A stretch of DNA of 64,000 nucleotides from Flaccisagitta enflata (GCA_965153355.1 OZ231126.1:82088001-82152000); one strand, 5' to 3'. Positions 37,663-49,815 are shown, counted from the first letter of the stretch. Notes: generated from the letters alone by a model not told the origin. Numbers and translations: made by a program.

Positions 37663-38720
37663 GATGGATGTGGTCCAGGAGTGCACTGGCAATCGATACA
37701 GTACTCTTTCTTGTCACACTGATTATAACAGCAAACAGGTTAAATTATTGATTTTTCCTGGTTGGTTCCTGGTTGAATTGTTGTCTTGGATATTTCAGTT
37801 ATGTTGGGAATGAACTTAAGTTGGCTGAATACTAAGGATAGTTGTGATGGGTCAGTAACCACCAGTGAAGCTCCAAAATCTCATCATAAATAAAGTAGTT
37901 GAGTGTAGTGATGTCTTTCATACATTTCAGTGCCATGGTATAAGGCCAAACGTCCCTGTGGTTGATTCTCGATTCTTACCTCTAATGGTATGGTTTTTAA
38001 CAATATTGCCTTTGATATCTAGATTATCCTTGGATAGCTACATCATCATTTGGTTATTTGTTCGCTATAAATAATAGGGATGTGCTGACTACTTTGCATC
38101 TTTTTATTTTGGGTTGACATGAAATGGTTGAGGGAATGGTCTCAATCAGTAGGCAGGATTTTGATTTTAGGTTGTGGGTTGCATGAGAACCTTTTACAAT
38201 GGGAAGAGAATCAGATGGATGTGTGGTCAGAATTGTGGCTAATGGTCAGTACTCTTTCTTGTCACTGGTACTTATGTAACAGGTTGAGTATTGATTTTTT
38301 TTCTGGTTAGTTCTAAAAGTTGGATTGTTGTCTTGAATTATTTCATGATTATGTTGAAATGAACTTAGTTATTTTGAATACCAAGGATAATTTATGATGG
38401 GTCCGGATTAAACACCAGAGTGAGCTCCAAAGGCTCTCATCCTTAAGTAAAGTAGGGTTGAGTAGTAGTGTTGTCCAACTTTCATACATTTCAGTGCCAT
38501 GGTATAGAATGTCGACGATCCCATATGGTTGATTCTCGATGCTTGCCTCTATTGTTGTGGTTTTTAACAACATTGCCTTTGATATCTCAAATTATCCTTG
38601 GATAGCTATCATCATTTGATTATTTGTTCGCTATAAATAATAGGGATATGTGCTGACTACCTTGCATCTTTTTATTTTGGGTTGACATGAAAAGTTTGAG
38701 GGAATCAGTCTCAGAAAGAC

Positions 38721-38755
<35 letters not shown>

Positions 38756-39600
38756 GAGAAAGAAAGTATTACAATGGGAAGATCAGATGGATGTGTGGTC
38801 CAGAACAGCACAATCGTCTGGTACTCTTTCTTGTCTGAGTACTGCCTTGTAAACAGGTTAGAATTATTGATTTTTCCTGGTTGGTTCCTGGTTAGGTTGT
38901 TGTCTTGAATTATTTCATGATTATGTTGAGATAGGCTTAGTTATTTTGAGTACTGAGGATAGTTGTGATGGGTCCGGATTAAACACCAGTGAGAGCTCCA
39001 AAGGCTCTCATCCTTAGTAAGTAGGGTTGAGTGGTAGTGTTGTCCTTTCTGTACATTTCAGTGCCATAGTATGAAATTGCCGGCGATCCCATATGATATG
39101 GTTGATTCTCGATCCTTGCCTCTAATGGTATGGTTTTTAACAACATTGCCTTTGATATCTAGATTATCCTTGGATAGCTTCATCATCATTTGCTTAGTTG
39201 TTCACTATAAATAATAGGGATGTGCTGACTTCTTTGCATCTTTTTATTTTGGGTTGACATGAAATGTTTGAGAAAATGGTCTCAATCAGTTGAGAAAATT
39301 TTGATTTTAGGTTGTGGGTTGCATGAACCTTTGTGGGAAGATCAGATGGATGTGTGGTCCAGAACAGCACAATCGTCTGGTACTCTTTCTTGTCACTGGT
39401 ACTTGTAGCAAACAGGTTAGAATTATTGATTTTTTCCTGGTTGGTTCCTGTTTGGATTGTTGTCTTGAATTATTTCATGATTATGTTGAGATACACTTAT
39501 ACAATGAGTATAACATTCTTTCAGATATTTCCAGGATAGTTGTGATGGGTCCGGATTAAACACCATTGAGGAAGCTCCAAAAGGCTCTCATCCTTAAAAT
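37663..39600. repeat. Tandem array of about 560-bp units
   Basis: Three full units and a partial one, starting near 37663, 38211, 38783 and 39341. Each carries CAGATGGATGTGTGG, TACTCTTTCTTGTCACTGG, TTTTTCCTGGTTGGTTCC, TACATTTCAGTGCCATGG and TCGCTATAAATAATAGGG. Unit two has gained an (AAAG)n run. No frame is shared between units. Confidence 0.85.
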
Positions 39601-39919
39601 AAAAATGAGGTTGAGTATTGTGGTATTGTCCAACTTTGCATACACATGGAGTACACAAGATAGAGAGAGAGATAGATATAGAGAGACAAAGAGAGAAAGA
39701 GGCAGACAGACAGATGGAAAGGAAGTATGACACACACACAAAGATCGAGTGAAATATTAGCACGACGACCACTACAGGCACAATAGGCGCTTTATTATCT
39801 TTTTTTGAGACAGTGATGTAAACAAAACAGACAAACACCATCTTCGGAATATCTGTCGCTACGGCCATTATTTAGAGGTCCAAAAAGGCAAACGATGAAG
39901 TATATATCAATATCCCACT

Positions 39920-41290
39920 AAAAATGTGTGGAATACCTTGGGGAATACAAATTCGGGGTTCATTTCGCTTAAACTTGGTACTAATACGGTTGTCCCCAAG
40001 AAAAGTGCCTGTTTTGGCCCAAAATGACCATTATTGGCTGTTTTTTGCCCAAAAACCCTACTTAAAGTTGGTCTATTTGGCTGAAATTTTACAGGCACAT
40101 GTAACTACATCCTATTTACCTTCCCTGGAATGATTATGACATTTTTCCAAATTTTGGGTACTTGGAACCCCAAAAAATCGTTTCTTAGACCATACCTTAT
40201 CAAAATCGGCCAAGAATAAGGGGGGTAAAACTATTTATTTGGTTGTTGGTAGGCCCAAGATAGCTATTTCTGGGCTTTTTGGGCACAATAATCAGCTTAC
40301 AACCTTTTTTTTTGCTTGCAACAATCATAGGAAATATCTCATGCCACTCGTTGCTTGCAAATGCGGCTAGTCACTAAGTCATAAAATAGAATTGCTTTTT
40401 TCTTCTTTTTGAATTTTTTTTCTAAACGATGAAAAGAAAAACATGTCAAGGTAGTGTAATTGAAAGGAAATAGTACACTGGTTCTGAACTTTTTTCATCG
40501 GCCAGGGGCGGGACTTTTTAAATCAACTTTAATATCAAAGTGATATTATCTATCTCAGATGGGTTCAAATGTGGTTGGTGGATAAAAAAACATGTAAATT
40601 CTGAAGCACAGGTGGTTTAAAGGAGTCAATGGCATGATATTACCTTCCAGATAGTAAAAATTTCGATCTTTCACCATTTTTCGTAATATAGCGAATTGAT
40701 TTTTTTTTTTGACAGACAAAAAATGCAAGATAAGGGTTGAAATTTTTTTTGAGATCATCAACAACCCCAACAACATTTGATCGATCATGGTTGACCCGTC
40801 CCCTGCAAAATTTTTCATTGTTCTCACATTAAAGTCAAATTTTCAAAAATTTGAAATGTCGCTTTTTTATTTTGAAGTCCAATTTGGGCATCTTAATGAA
40901 GTCCAATTGTCACAAAATTTTAGGTGGTAGTAGTACATGTTGTTGAGATTCTACATTTCAAATTTTATCAAAATCGGACAAGATTAAGGGGGGTAAATGT
41001 ATTTTTTTGTGTGTCTGGTTCGATCAAAGAAACAATTTTTGGGGGTTTTAGGTACCCAAAATTTTGAAAAATGTCATGATCTTTCTAGAGAAGGTAAATA
41101 GGATGTAGTTACCTATAAAATATCAGACTAAAAGACCAACCTTACATAGAGTTTTTAGGCCAAAAACAGCCAAAAATGGCCAATTTGGGCCAAAACGGGC
41201 ACCTATTTGGGGGACAATCGTACCTGTACCTAGTTTAAGTGAAATGAATCCCAGATTGGTATTCCTAAAGGTATTCCGCACATTTCAAGA
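39920..41290. mobile_element. Large foldback element, arms about 280 bp
   Basis: The left arm has AATGTGTGGAATACCTTGG, GTTTTGGCCCAAAATGACC and CATGTAACTACATCCTATTT. The right arm has the reverse complements: AAATAGGATGTAGTTACC, GGCCAATTTGGGCCAAAAC and GGTATTCCGCACATTTC. The central 800 bp is not paired and has no ORF of note. Confidence 0.8.
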
Positions 41291-41401
41291 GGCATGTTAA
41301 TATATGCCTACTGATTTGCCTTTTTTTGAAGCCGTAGCCACAGATATTCCAGAGACGGAACAAACTTAAACAACCGAAGCAAAAAAAAGTGACAAACAAA
41401 G

Positions 41402-41758
<357 letters not shown>

Positions 41759-42076
41759 ACCCACAGTAAAAACTGACGAACTAATAAACTAGTGAGAGAC
41801 ATCATCATTCGGTGTTATTTTCGCTATTGTATACAGGAAATAGCTATCGATTCATGAGATTAGGCGGATCATTTTTATGCGTAGGGAAGTTGTCCACCTC
41901 AGATTTCCGACGATGCGCGCTCGCTATGATAAACACTTTTTGACTATGACGATTTGGCTTAGCCATCGACATTCGACAACACACATACGTATTTTACGAT
42001 AAGGAAACCAAGACATACATATTCCATTAATTCTCCTTGAAATTTCATTTTACCCCCTTAACTCCCTTTCCCTCAG

Positions 42077-42372
42077 GATTTGACTCAGCGCCTCCAAAAT
42101 CGAATTCAGCGTTTTGAGTTTGTGGCGGAACTTTTAGCGCGATACAACGACACCGAATGCAGAAACTTTTAATTACGAACGTCAATTTATAACAAACACT
42201 TGATAATTGTTCAAAAACTAAACGGTGCTGAACTTGCAGATTGATGATCTCATTGTCGCTAGTAGCGTTTAAACTAAATCATATTTGAAAATCTGATACG
42301 AATAAACAATGGAAGTCGTCGCGCAAATAATTATGGACACGAGACAGGCGAAGGGAGAAATCGACAATTACA
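42077..42372 (+). CDS. ARMC3: ARMC3-like protein, exon 7 region, boundaries unresolved
   Basis: A strong acceptor (CCCTTTCCCTCAG|GAT) opens a frame in phase 0, as exon 6 requires. It begins DLTQRLQNRIQRFEFVAELL, then ARYNDTECR. FVAELLARYND is a good third armadillo helix. The frame meets TAA at 42170 and no GT donor lies before it. About 140 bp on, GTCGCGCAAATAATT...AATTACAGG reads VAQIIMDTRQAKGEIDNYR, which fits the next helix pair by length and pattern. Its phase does not match exon 8 with the donors I can see. Either a splice site is non-canonical, the sequence has errors, or the gene is damaged here. Confidence 0.35.
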
Positions 42373-42817
42373 GGGTGATCAATCTCAACTGGCAAAAAGT
42401 ATTAAGCTTAAACTCTTATATGCATCATCTCACTAATTTGGAATCATTTGCCTCTTAAAGTACTATGTTTGACGTTTTTTGTGTCCAAATTTTATAGATC
42501 TAAGATGAATAGTTTGCCCACAGCATCAAATTGAAGACTAACAAGTATTTACCATTGTAGGTTACTAGATTTTGTTTTTCTCACTATAATTTTTCATTTA
42601 ATTGTTTTTTTCCTTTAAAAGACTCAACTTTTGATGTCAGATTGGTGTCAAATGAAGCATGATTTAAATCTTTGTCATTTGAGACCAGTTTTCCATCAGT
42701 GGGAGCATGTCAAAGAAAAATTGTATAGAATGACGCATCTAGTTGCCCGATCGGGCTTGTTTAACCACGTAGCACCTCTGTCAGAAGAGGATGTCAATGT
42801 TCTTTTGTTTTGATCAG

Positions 42818-42915
42818 ACTCTGCGCCAATGGTTTATTGCGGCAAAGTTTGGGACCAGAAACATTAAACGTCGTCGCGACTGCCGCCTTCAATTTCAGCC
42901 CCGCGTCAAACGATG
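42818..42915 (+). CDS. ARMC3: ARMC3-like protein, exon 8 (armadillo repeat)
   Basis: 98 nt between the acceptor TTCTTTTGTTTTGATCAG|A and the donor GATG|GTATGT, both good. In the frame that starts with one carried base it reads LCANGLLRQSLGPETLNVVA, then TAAFNFSPASND, a textbook armadillo helix 3/helix 1-2 run. A second frame is also open, but only this one continues in phase 1 into the next small exon. Just upstream (42730-42766) a decayed TTTTTAG-element tail (GACGCATCTAGTTG...GGGCTTGTTT) mimics coding sequence. Confidence 0.68.
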
Positions 42916-42978
42916 GTATGTAAATCAAACAAGGCTGTTTTGGACGAGACCTAACGCCCTTTTGTCTTTTGTTTTTAG

Positions 42979-42999
42979 CGGTCAACCACTCGAAAGCGG
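42979..42999 (+). CDS. ARMC3: ARMC3-like protein, 21-nt microexon 9
   Basis: CTTTTGTTTTTAG|CGGTCAACC...GCG|GTAACG (donor at 43000) delimits 21 nt encoding (A)VNHSKA and one further base, phase 1 in and phase 1 out. With exon 8 it gives SPASNDAVNHSKA, matching the NxxAIxxxG end of an armadillo helix 2. The intron to exon 8 is only 63 bp. Confidence 0.55.
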
Positions 43000-43003
43000 G
43001 TAA

Positions 43004-43125
43004 CGAGTTAGGGTCAGGGGTAGAGTTTGTTTTAGGGTTAGGGATAAGGTCAGGGATAGTCTTAGGGGTGAGGTTAGGGTTAGGGTTAGGGCTAGTGTTA
43101 GGGGTAGGGGTGTTTTAGGGCATGA
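43004..43125. repeat. Degenerate TTAGGG-like array
   Basis: GGGTTAGGG units mixed with TAGGGGTAGGGG and AGGGATAAGG variants: an interstitial telomere-like tract. Confidence 0.7.
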
Positions 43126-44450
43126 TATCTACTCGCCGATTGAAAATTTGCTCTGGCGGAATTTTCGGGAAATTAAAGTGCGATTTCATCTACAAAATTA
43201 CCTATTTTTTTTGTAGTCCTTGATACAGCAATAAATTCTTATTAACAATAGTATCTAAGCAATAATATTCTTAAACATTATTAGAAATTAAATTATTTCT
43301 ATCACTATCAAAATCCTGAATATGCTGATAGATTGATATTATAGATAATTACAATTTCTGTCAAAGTTTCTATTGGTTTTTGTAAAATTCCAACCAAAAA
43401 TATCTAAAAATTAGCATATTTTTCCAAATTTACCAAAAAAAATTTTCTAATTGGAAATCTCAGCCTGGAGCGTGCTTAGCAATGTGCTTAAATTTTCCTA
43501 ATATCTGAGGCTGGGCGTGCTTATAAACGAGGTGCTTATATAAAAAAAAAAGTGTAAGTAGATTGGGACTGATCGACGCGACCAACTGACAAAGCAGGGT
43601 GTACAGTCGGTAAGGACAGTGGATGTACAGAACCCGGTTTTAACGTTGAAAGGTGGATTGATCTTTTCATACATTCCATAAATCTGTTACTAGAGGACTG
43701 TTTTACTTGTACTGCAATGGATACATGAATTTGATTTCATCTCACCCTTCATTTCTTTTACGTTGCGCGAGACTCAAAAAAAAAAAAAAAGGAAAAGAAT
43801 AAAAATAATAAAGAGAAACGTAAATCATGAAAAAGCTCAATGTCAAAAAAGACGAATGAAGGATATTCCAGCAGGCCGAGTTTTGCAATTTTGTGCAAGT
43901 GGCTGAGTCCGGCCCGCCCCCTCCACTCGCTTTCTCAAAGATACCCCATCCCCTAATGATTATAACAAGTTACGCGGGGTTACAATATCGTCGCGGACGG
44001 GTGGGCAGGGGCGTCCAACCCCTATCCACCCTCCTCCCCACACACACGCAAGCATCTAAACGCTTGTTTTTTCACTTTTCATCTTGTGCCCACGGACCAT
44101 CAAACCGACAGATCGACAGACCGACGAACGGACGGACAAAACCTCATAAAAAGTCACTAGCCCAGACACAGTCTCTCTCTCTCTCTCTCTCTCTGGCGCT
44201 ATTACCTAGCCGTTGCCCTTGCCCATTAACCTTAATGGATACAAGGCACTGTTGCGCTTCCCTTCTCTTTCAGTACATTTGGGTTGAGAACAGTAAAAAA
44301 GTCCATCATCATAAAGGTTTCACCTTTTACGCGCTCTTTAGGGGCGGCTTTTAGTAGGCGTTAAGCTGAGACTTCCTTCTTCCGGTCCAGTCGGCGATCT
44401 TTCTTTTTACGTTAGTTACCATATGTCACCGATTAAGAGAACCGCCTGCG
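43126..44450. other. Intronic DNA with decayed element fragments
   Basis: AT-rich to 43550. A decayed inverted TTTTTAG head lies at 43580-43616 (ACCAACTGACAAAGCAGGG, TGTACAGTCGG). An inverted copy of the alternative-tail type lies at 43970-44160 (GGTTACAATATCGTCGCGG, GGGTGGGCAGGGG, GACGGACAAAACCTCATAAA). A short (TC)n is at 44170. No gene recognised. Confidence 0.45.
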
Positions 44451-44464
44451 CACATGAGTGTATC

Positions 44465-44594
<130 letters not shown>

Positions 44595-44609
44595 AAACTC
44601 TAGAGAAAG

Positions 44610-45031
44610 AACAGGTCGACCAAGGGCAATATGTGACTGAGAATTTGAGTGAAGGGAACCAGGGCAATGGCCCCACAGGTAAAAGGAGTCCTGTAAAATA
44701 CAGATGGACTTTTGTTCATCCAGCTGTTCGTTTATTCATCTGTGAGGCCTCATAGGGGTGAGGGGGTGGATTTTAAAGCCTGAGAAGAAAGATTTGAAGC
44801 TCGAAAAAGTTTTTTCATGTTTGAGAGGCCTGATTTGAGGCCTCTTTGGAGGTCTGAGAGGCCTGATTGAGGCCTATGAGGTCGAGGTCTCAAAGGGGGA
44901 ACTAACGAACAGACAGACGAACAGAAGGACAAATGGACAAATGTACATATAAATAGACGGACTAATAGACAAACAAAAATCCCCCTGTGTTCTACAGGAC
45001 TTCGTCCACTTCGAAGCCACTGCTCAATAAA
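44610..45031 (-). mobile_element. Family-B inverted-repeat element, minus orientation
   Basis: The minus-str. head is TTGAGCAGTGGCTTCG with CTGTAGAACACAGGGGG. The core repeats GAGGCCTGA. The inverted end is near 44690 (GTCCTGTAAAATACAGATGG), and the tail CCCTTGGTCGACCTGTT ends at 44610. Confidence 0.55.
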
Positions 45032-45033
45032 AG

Positions 45034-45037
<4 letters not shown>

Positions 45038-45121
<84 letters not shown>
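45038..45121. repeat. (AG)n microsatellite
   Basis: About 42 uninterrupted units. Confidence 0.97.
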
Positions 45122-45124
<3 letters not shown>

Positions 45125-45402
45125 CACACAGACTCACACAGACGCTCACACCTATGCTTGACTTGACTTGACTCAAGTTGACTGCTAAACTTGAATGATT
45201 CCCCCTTCCCATCACGGATTGATCTTTATTGACCTGAACGAGCTTCGTGACAACAAAATCAGTCTAACGGCGCGAGCGAAAAGAAAGAAGCTTAGCGGCT
45301 TAGCCAACAGATTTTGACTTTGATTTTGAGCTCTTTTTTTTTTTCGGGTTTTTTTTTTTTCGTTTTTTTTTTTTTTTTTTTTGCACAGTTTGGCGCGTTG
45401 TG

Positions 45403-45668
45403 TTCTTAGTTGCGGACACACGACTCTAGAATTTACTGTCAGTTCGTCCGTCCATCGGTTGGTCACAAGTTTGTTTTTTTTTTCGAGGTCTTTCGCACCT
45501 GCCCACCCATCCGCAACTATTTTTTTTGCGTACCTTAGTTTTTCGATCTTTCTTGGCCTTTTGCCTCATGGACCCTGCCCAAAAGCGTTTGTGACCTTCA
45601 CCATCAATGCCCGGTGCCCGCATACAACTGGGGTTTATACCCGGGGTAGCCGTTTATTCGGCCTTGTT
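45403..45668 (+). mobile_element. TTTTTAG element, AGTTGCGGAC subfamily, decayed
   Basis: The head is TTCTTAGTTGCGGACACACG. ATCCGCAACT (45503) keeps the subfamily arm, and the end is GGGGTAGCCGTTTATTCGG then CCTTGTT. Confidence 0.55.
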
Positions 45669-45888
45669 ACTCTGCCGTTCGCCTTAAAAGCATTTGACAT
45701 GACAAGCTTTAAACGGCTTTCTTTTTGCATGAGGTCACAAAATCTCATCAACAACGGTCACCACCTGCAGATATTTCTTTTTCTCTTTTTTTTTGGGGGG
45801 GGGGAAAGGGAGTCTGCGGAAGGGCATTTGGGAGGGAGCAAAGCGAATCTACAAATAACAGATGTCGCTGTGTCGCATGCTGCATGCA

Positions 45889-45891
<3 letters not shown>

Positions 45892-45949
<58 letters not shown>

Positions 45950-45990
45950 TGTGTGTGTGAATGTGTGTGTGAGTGTGTGCGTGTGCGTGT
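45892..45990. repeat. (GT)n microsatellite
   Basis: About 30 units, then GT with GA, GC and TG variants. Confidence 0.95.
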
Positions 45991-46088
45991 GCGTGTTTTG
46001 TGCGCATCATTTCACGCATTTCATATTGTTGCTCCACTTTTTTGAGAAACTACCTCTTTACAAGCAGAACACTCAAGTTACTCAGCTT

Positions 46089-46093
<5 letters not shown>

Positions 46094-46127
<34 letters not shown>
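46094..46127. repeat. (TC)n tract at the exon 10 acceptor
   Basis: Seventeen TC units end in AAG|AATGTC, where exon 10 starts. Confidence 0.9.
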
Positions 46128-46128
<1 letters not shown>

Positions 46129-46130
46129 AG

Positions 46131-46609
46131 AATGTCTCAGCGTTTGCTTAGAATCGCTCTGGGCACTTCTGCATGGCTCCAGCGACAACGCATGTCTCTT
46201 TGTCGAAGGACATCACATCAAACCGTTTCTCAAATTCATCACCAGCGCCTTTAAACGAAGAGGGGTTGGAGGTGGTGGTGTTGGTGGTGGTGGCACCGGT
46301 GGTGGGGGTGGTGGTGGTGGCGGTGGGGGTGGTGGTGGTGTTGGTGGTGGTGGTGTTTCCGGATTAAGCGCTTCCACCGCCGGCGTTTTCGACGCCTCTT
46401 CCGGAGTTTCCGCCTTCTCTTTGTCCGTCGGCGCCGATTTGGCGAGGAATCGTCGTTTGGCCTTGGAAGTGCTGCTGGCGTTGGCGGAAGTTAAGCCGGA
46501 AGAGTTGACGAGGCGCGAAGTGATGGCGCTGATCGTCGGCGTCATGGCGCCGGACAATGAAGCGCGACAGAAGGAGACAGCAGCCAAGATACTCGGATGC
46601 GTCGCCAAG
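46131..46609 (+). CDS. ARMC3: ARMC3-like protein, exon 10 (armadillo repeats with polyglycine insert)
   Basis: 479 nt: two carried bases (G+AA gives Glu after exon 9), then 159 codons to the donor AAG|GTGAGA, phase 0. It begins CLSVCLESLWALLHGSSDN, then EGHHIKPFLKFITSAFKRR (helix 3). An in-frame GGT-rich run of about 30 codons (46262-46354) encodes polyglycine with a few Val and Thr. A serine-rich linker follows, then ARNRRLALEVLLALAEV, LTRREVMALIVGVMA and ARQKETAAKILGCVAK, the next armadillo repeat. Relative to ARMC3 the repeat order is conserved and the glycine block is an insertion between helices. One helix (about 17 residues) expected between exons 9 and 10 is missing, so a small exon may have been overlooked. 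Confidence 0.72.
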
Positions 46610-46629
46610 GTGAGAGTGTGTGAGTACAG

Positions 46630-46791
<162 letters not shown>

Positions 46792-47147
46792 TGTTTGCGC
46801 GTGTGTTTGCACGTAAAGGGGGGTTTGCCCCTGCCCACCCGACGATATTGTAACCCCGCGTTACTTGTTCTTCATCAATTTTACTTCCTCCCTTGTAAGA
46901 TCCCTCATTTCATCGTTTCTTTTTTCAATTTCCACAAATAAGTCCCCCGCCAGAACATGGAAAGAAGTAAAGAAATAAAGGAGTTTTTTGTTCAAATTAC
47001 GAAACATGTTACAAAACTCTGCAGGTGAAGTGTTCAGGTGTGGTGATCGCCTGATCGGCCTATTCCGCCATGCGTGAAAGATGAGAGACGGATAGACAGA
47101 AACTTGTTTTGTTTTCAGAACTTTCCCGTCAGATAGTTTAGAAAGAA

Positions 47148-47363
47148 TTTTTAGTCGCGCGCACGCGACTCTACACCCCGCTTTGTCCGTCCGTCCGTCC
47201 GTCGGTTGGTCTGTCAGTCCGTCACACTTTAACTTTTTTTATCAATTTTATTTCTTTGTCATTTAAAGTCATTTAAGAGTATACTGAGTACTTCTAAGTC
47301 ATTCTAAGTCATTCTAAGTCAATCTGTAAATCTCGCACGCGACTTATAGGTGTTGGCCTTGTT
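47148..47363 (+). mobile_element. TTTTTAG element, AGTCATTCTA core
   Basis: The head TTTTTAGTCGCGCGCACGCGAC and CTCTACACCCCGC are followed by GTCC repeats and AGTCATTCTAAGTCATTCTA. The tail is CGCACGCGACTTATAGGTG and TTGGCCTTGTT. Confidence 0.75.
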
Positions 47364-47534
47364 TTTTAAATTGTAAGGGGATTTAGACCAAATCAAGGTC
47401 AATGATCACTGCCTCGTCGTGACCGCATTCAGATTAAAGAGATCGGCCTATTCGGCCATACTCGAAAGATGAGAGACGGACAGACAGAAACTAGTTTTTT
47501 CATAACTTTCCCATTGGCGTATTTTCAAATCGAA

Positions 47535-48170
47535 TTTTTAGGTGCGCTATAGCACCTCTATAAGTATAACCAGCTCTGTCTGTTGGTCGGTCGGTTGGTC
47601 ACGCTCAAGTTGAAAATCTCAAAAAGAGGAAAAAAATCACTGGAAATGATTCAGAAATATGTTAGGATGATTTCCACATACGCCATAGCACCTCCATAAG
47701 AGGCTCTGTCTGTCCGTCCATCCGTCGGTCACGCTCGAATGAAAAATTGCTGAAAATGTTTGAAATCAATTGAAAACTCACTTGTTCATCATTGATGATA
47801 CTCGTCATTTCATTCTCAAAAATAATCAGCCACAGTCAGGTCTGATGGAGCTGGGGATAGGTCGGATAAGTCTGGTGATTGGTCGTATGGGTGTGGGGAT
47901 AGGTCTGATAGAGCTCGGTATAGGTCTGATAGAGCTTGGTGTAGGTCTGATAGAGCTGGGTATAGGTCTGATAGAGCTCGGGATAGGCCTGATAAAGCTC
48001 AAGATAGGTCAGATAGAGCTAGGGATAGGTCAGATAGAGCTAGGGATAGGTCTGATAGAGCTAGGGATAGGTCTGATGGAGCTAGGGATAGGTCTGATGG
48101 AGCTAGGGATAGGTAAGCATAAAAAACGCCCGGCGCACCGTCTTGGCCCGTGTATCCGTGTAGATTTGTT
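47535..48170 (+). mobile_element. TTTTTAG element, AGGTGCGC subfamily, sister of 15632
   Basis: The head is TTTTTAGGTGCGCTATAGCACC. A second head-like block is at about 47672 and the 21-mer GATAGGTCTGATAGAGCT array at 47838-48115. The decayed tail is GGCGCACCGTCTTGGCCC, then GTATCCGTGTAGATTTGTT. Confidence 0.72.
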
Positions 48171-48399
48171 AGGGGATTAAGACCAAATCAATGTCAATGA
48201 TCACTGCCTCGTCGTGACGGCATTCAGATTAAATAGCTCAGCTATGAAATTGAATTTGATCGATGCAGTGAAAAAACAGCGATTTTCAACCAAGCAGGCA
48301 GAGTGATCTTAGAATTACCCCATTCTAGAGTAGAAAAAGTCCCATTCCCAGGCGAAGAATATGAATGAGAATAGGTTTGGGCATGTATATGCAATAAAT

Positions 48400-49205
48400 T
48401 AGTTTTATGTATAATTTTACAGTATGATTTTTCACCTTTGAAATATTCTAAGACGACATAATTTCAAAAGTAACTATGATATTTGAATTCTGAAAAAAGT
48501 TCCTGAAAGCTCATGGTGATGCATTTTATGATGTGCAACTCCCAGGATTTTTCTACAATAATTTGGGTCTTGGAACTAATATGGAACGAGATGTCATCAC
48601 ATTCAAATTGTCTCTTTGCAAAAAGTTCTCATTTTGACTGTTTCCCTTTTAATTGCTCTCATTTCTTAACAAATTGAGCTATAGATTCCAGATTGGTCTC
48701 AAATGGAAGCTATTTTGACGTAGTTTCTGGGAATACTTGAGATAAAATGTTCAATTGATGTTTTGAATCAATTTGTGAGCTGTGAATCAACTCTTGATCC
48801 AAATTTTCATCAAGAGACCAATTTTTTCAAGCCCAATGTGATATACCATTAAAGAAAAATTTCCCTCTTTGCATTTCTTAAAACTACTGAAAATTAGCTT
48901 TAATTCAAGACCAATCTGGTATCAGTAGCTTCATTTGTTAGGAAATAAGAGCAACTTAAAGAAGAACTGTTCAGCTGATGACTTAAAATCATAATGTTTT
49001 TTGCTCATTTTGGTCAACATTTCTTCATATGTCTAAAGGTGTAGATTTTTGTAAAACACTCCTAGGAGTTGCACATCATAAAATGCATCACCATAACCTT
49101 TCAGGAATTTTTTTCAGAATTCAAATATCTTTATTACTTTTGAAACTATGTCGTCAAAGAATATTTCAAATGTGAAAAATCATACTGTATCTTATGTATT
49201 AAAAA
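48400..49205. repeat. Hairpin element, terminal arms about 140 bp
   Basis: ATGATTTTTCACCTTTGAAA and GATGCATTTTATGATGTGCA on the left pair with TGCACATCATAAAATGCATC and AAATGTGAAAAATCATACTG on the right. Weaker internal pairing is seen (AGATTGGTCTCAAATGG). Confidence 0.78.
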
Positions 49206-49231
49206 GTGCGAGTGAATGAATGTTTTTGAAA

Positions 49232-49372
<141 letters not shown>

Positions 49373-49541
49373 CGCGCGCACTTAAACTGGAAATGAAATG
49401 AATAAACAAACACTATTCAAGCCATTAGGGTTGAGCAAGAAGGTTTTATCTCTCTGTTGCAACTGGGAAATGTAAATATGAAAAGTAAGACCACTACAAA
49501 CAAACAAACTAACAACAAAACTATAAACAAAAACATATCAG

Positions 49542-49707
49542 GCGTTGGGTTGGTCTGAGGCGTCTGCGATTTGGGTGGAGCGTGGAGGCGTTGTCGCTCT
49601 GCTGCAACTGCTGGAGGAGGAAGACGGAAAATGCCGCAACTCGGCAGCGATGCTTCTTTCTCAACTTTTTGCCCCCCAAGGTCGCGCCAAAGATCAGAAA
49701 CTCATCG
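49542..49707 (+). CDS. ARMC3: ARMC3-like protein, exon 11 (armadillo repeat)
   Basis: 166 nt, phase 0 in and phase 1 out. The acceptor is ACATATCAG|GCG and the donor ATCG|GTGCGT. It reads ALGWSEASAIWVERGGVVAL, then LQLLEEEDGKCRNSAAMLLS and QLFAPQGRAKDQKLI. This contains the most typical armadillo core of the gene: RGGVVALLQLLEEEDGKCRN corresponds to GGLEPLVELL...DEVRKHA. It completes the helix started by exon 10 (CVAK|ALGW) and joins exon 12 as LI-D-CLIEAG. Confidence 0.8.
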
Positions 49708-49714
49708 GTGCGTT

Positions 49715-49719
49715 GTTGC

Positions 49720-49762
<43 letters not shown>

Positions 49763-49764
49763 GC

Positions 49765-49813
<49 letters not shown>

Positions 49814-49815
49814 GC

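Noticed and set aside
42631-42813. Open frame with HLVARSGLFNHVAPLSEED, at first sight an armadillo helix
   Set aside because: The stretch 42730-42766 is a decayed TTTTTAG-element tail (GACGCATCT...GGGCTTGTTTAACC), and no donor gives a phase matching exon 8.
44283-44357. Possible terminal exon YIWVENSKKVHHHKGFTFYA after a good CTCTTTCAG
   Set aside because: It does not fit the ARMC3-like protein, has no partner exon, and is short enough to be chance.
45800-45890. Small exon candidate SKANLQITDVAVSHAACK before a (GT)n tract
   Set aside because: Considered as the missing helix between exons 9 and 10, but the phase does not fit any donor in the GT run without creating a stop.
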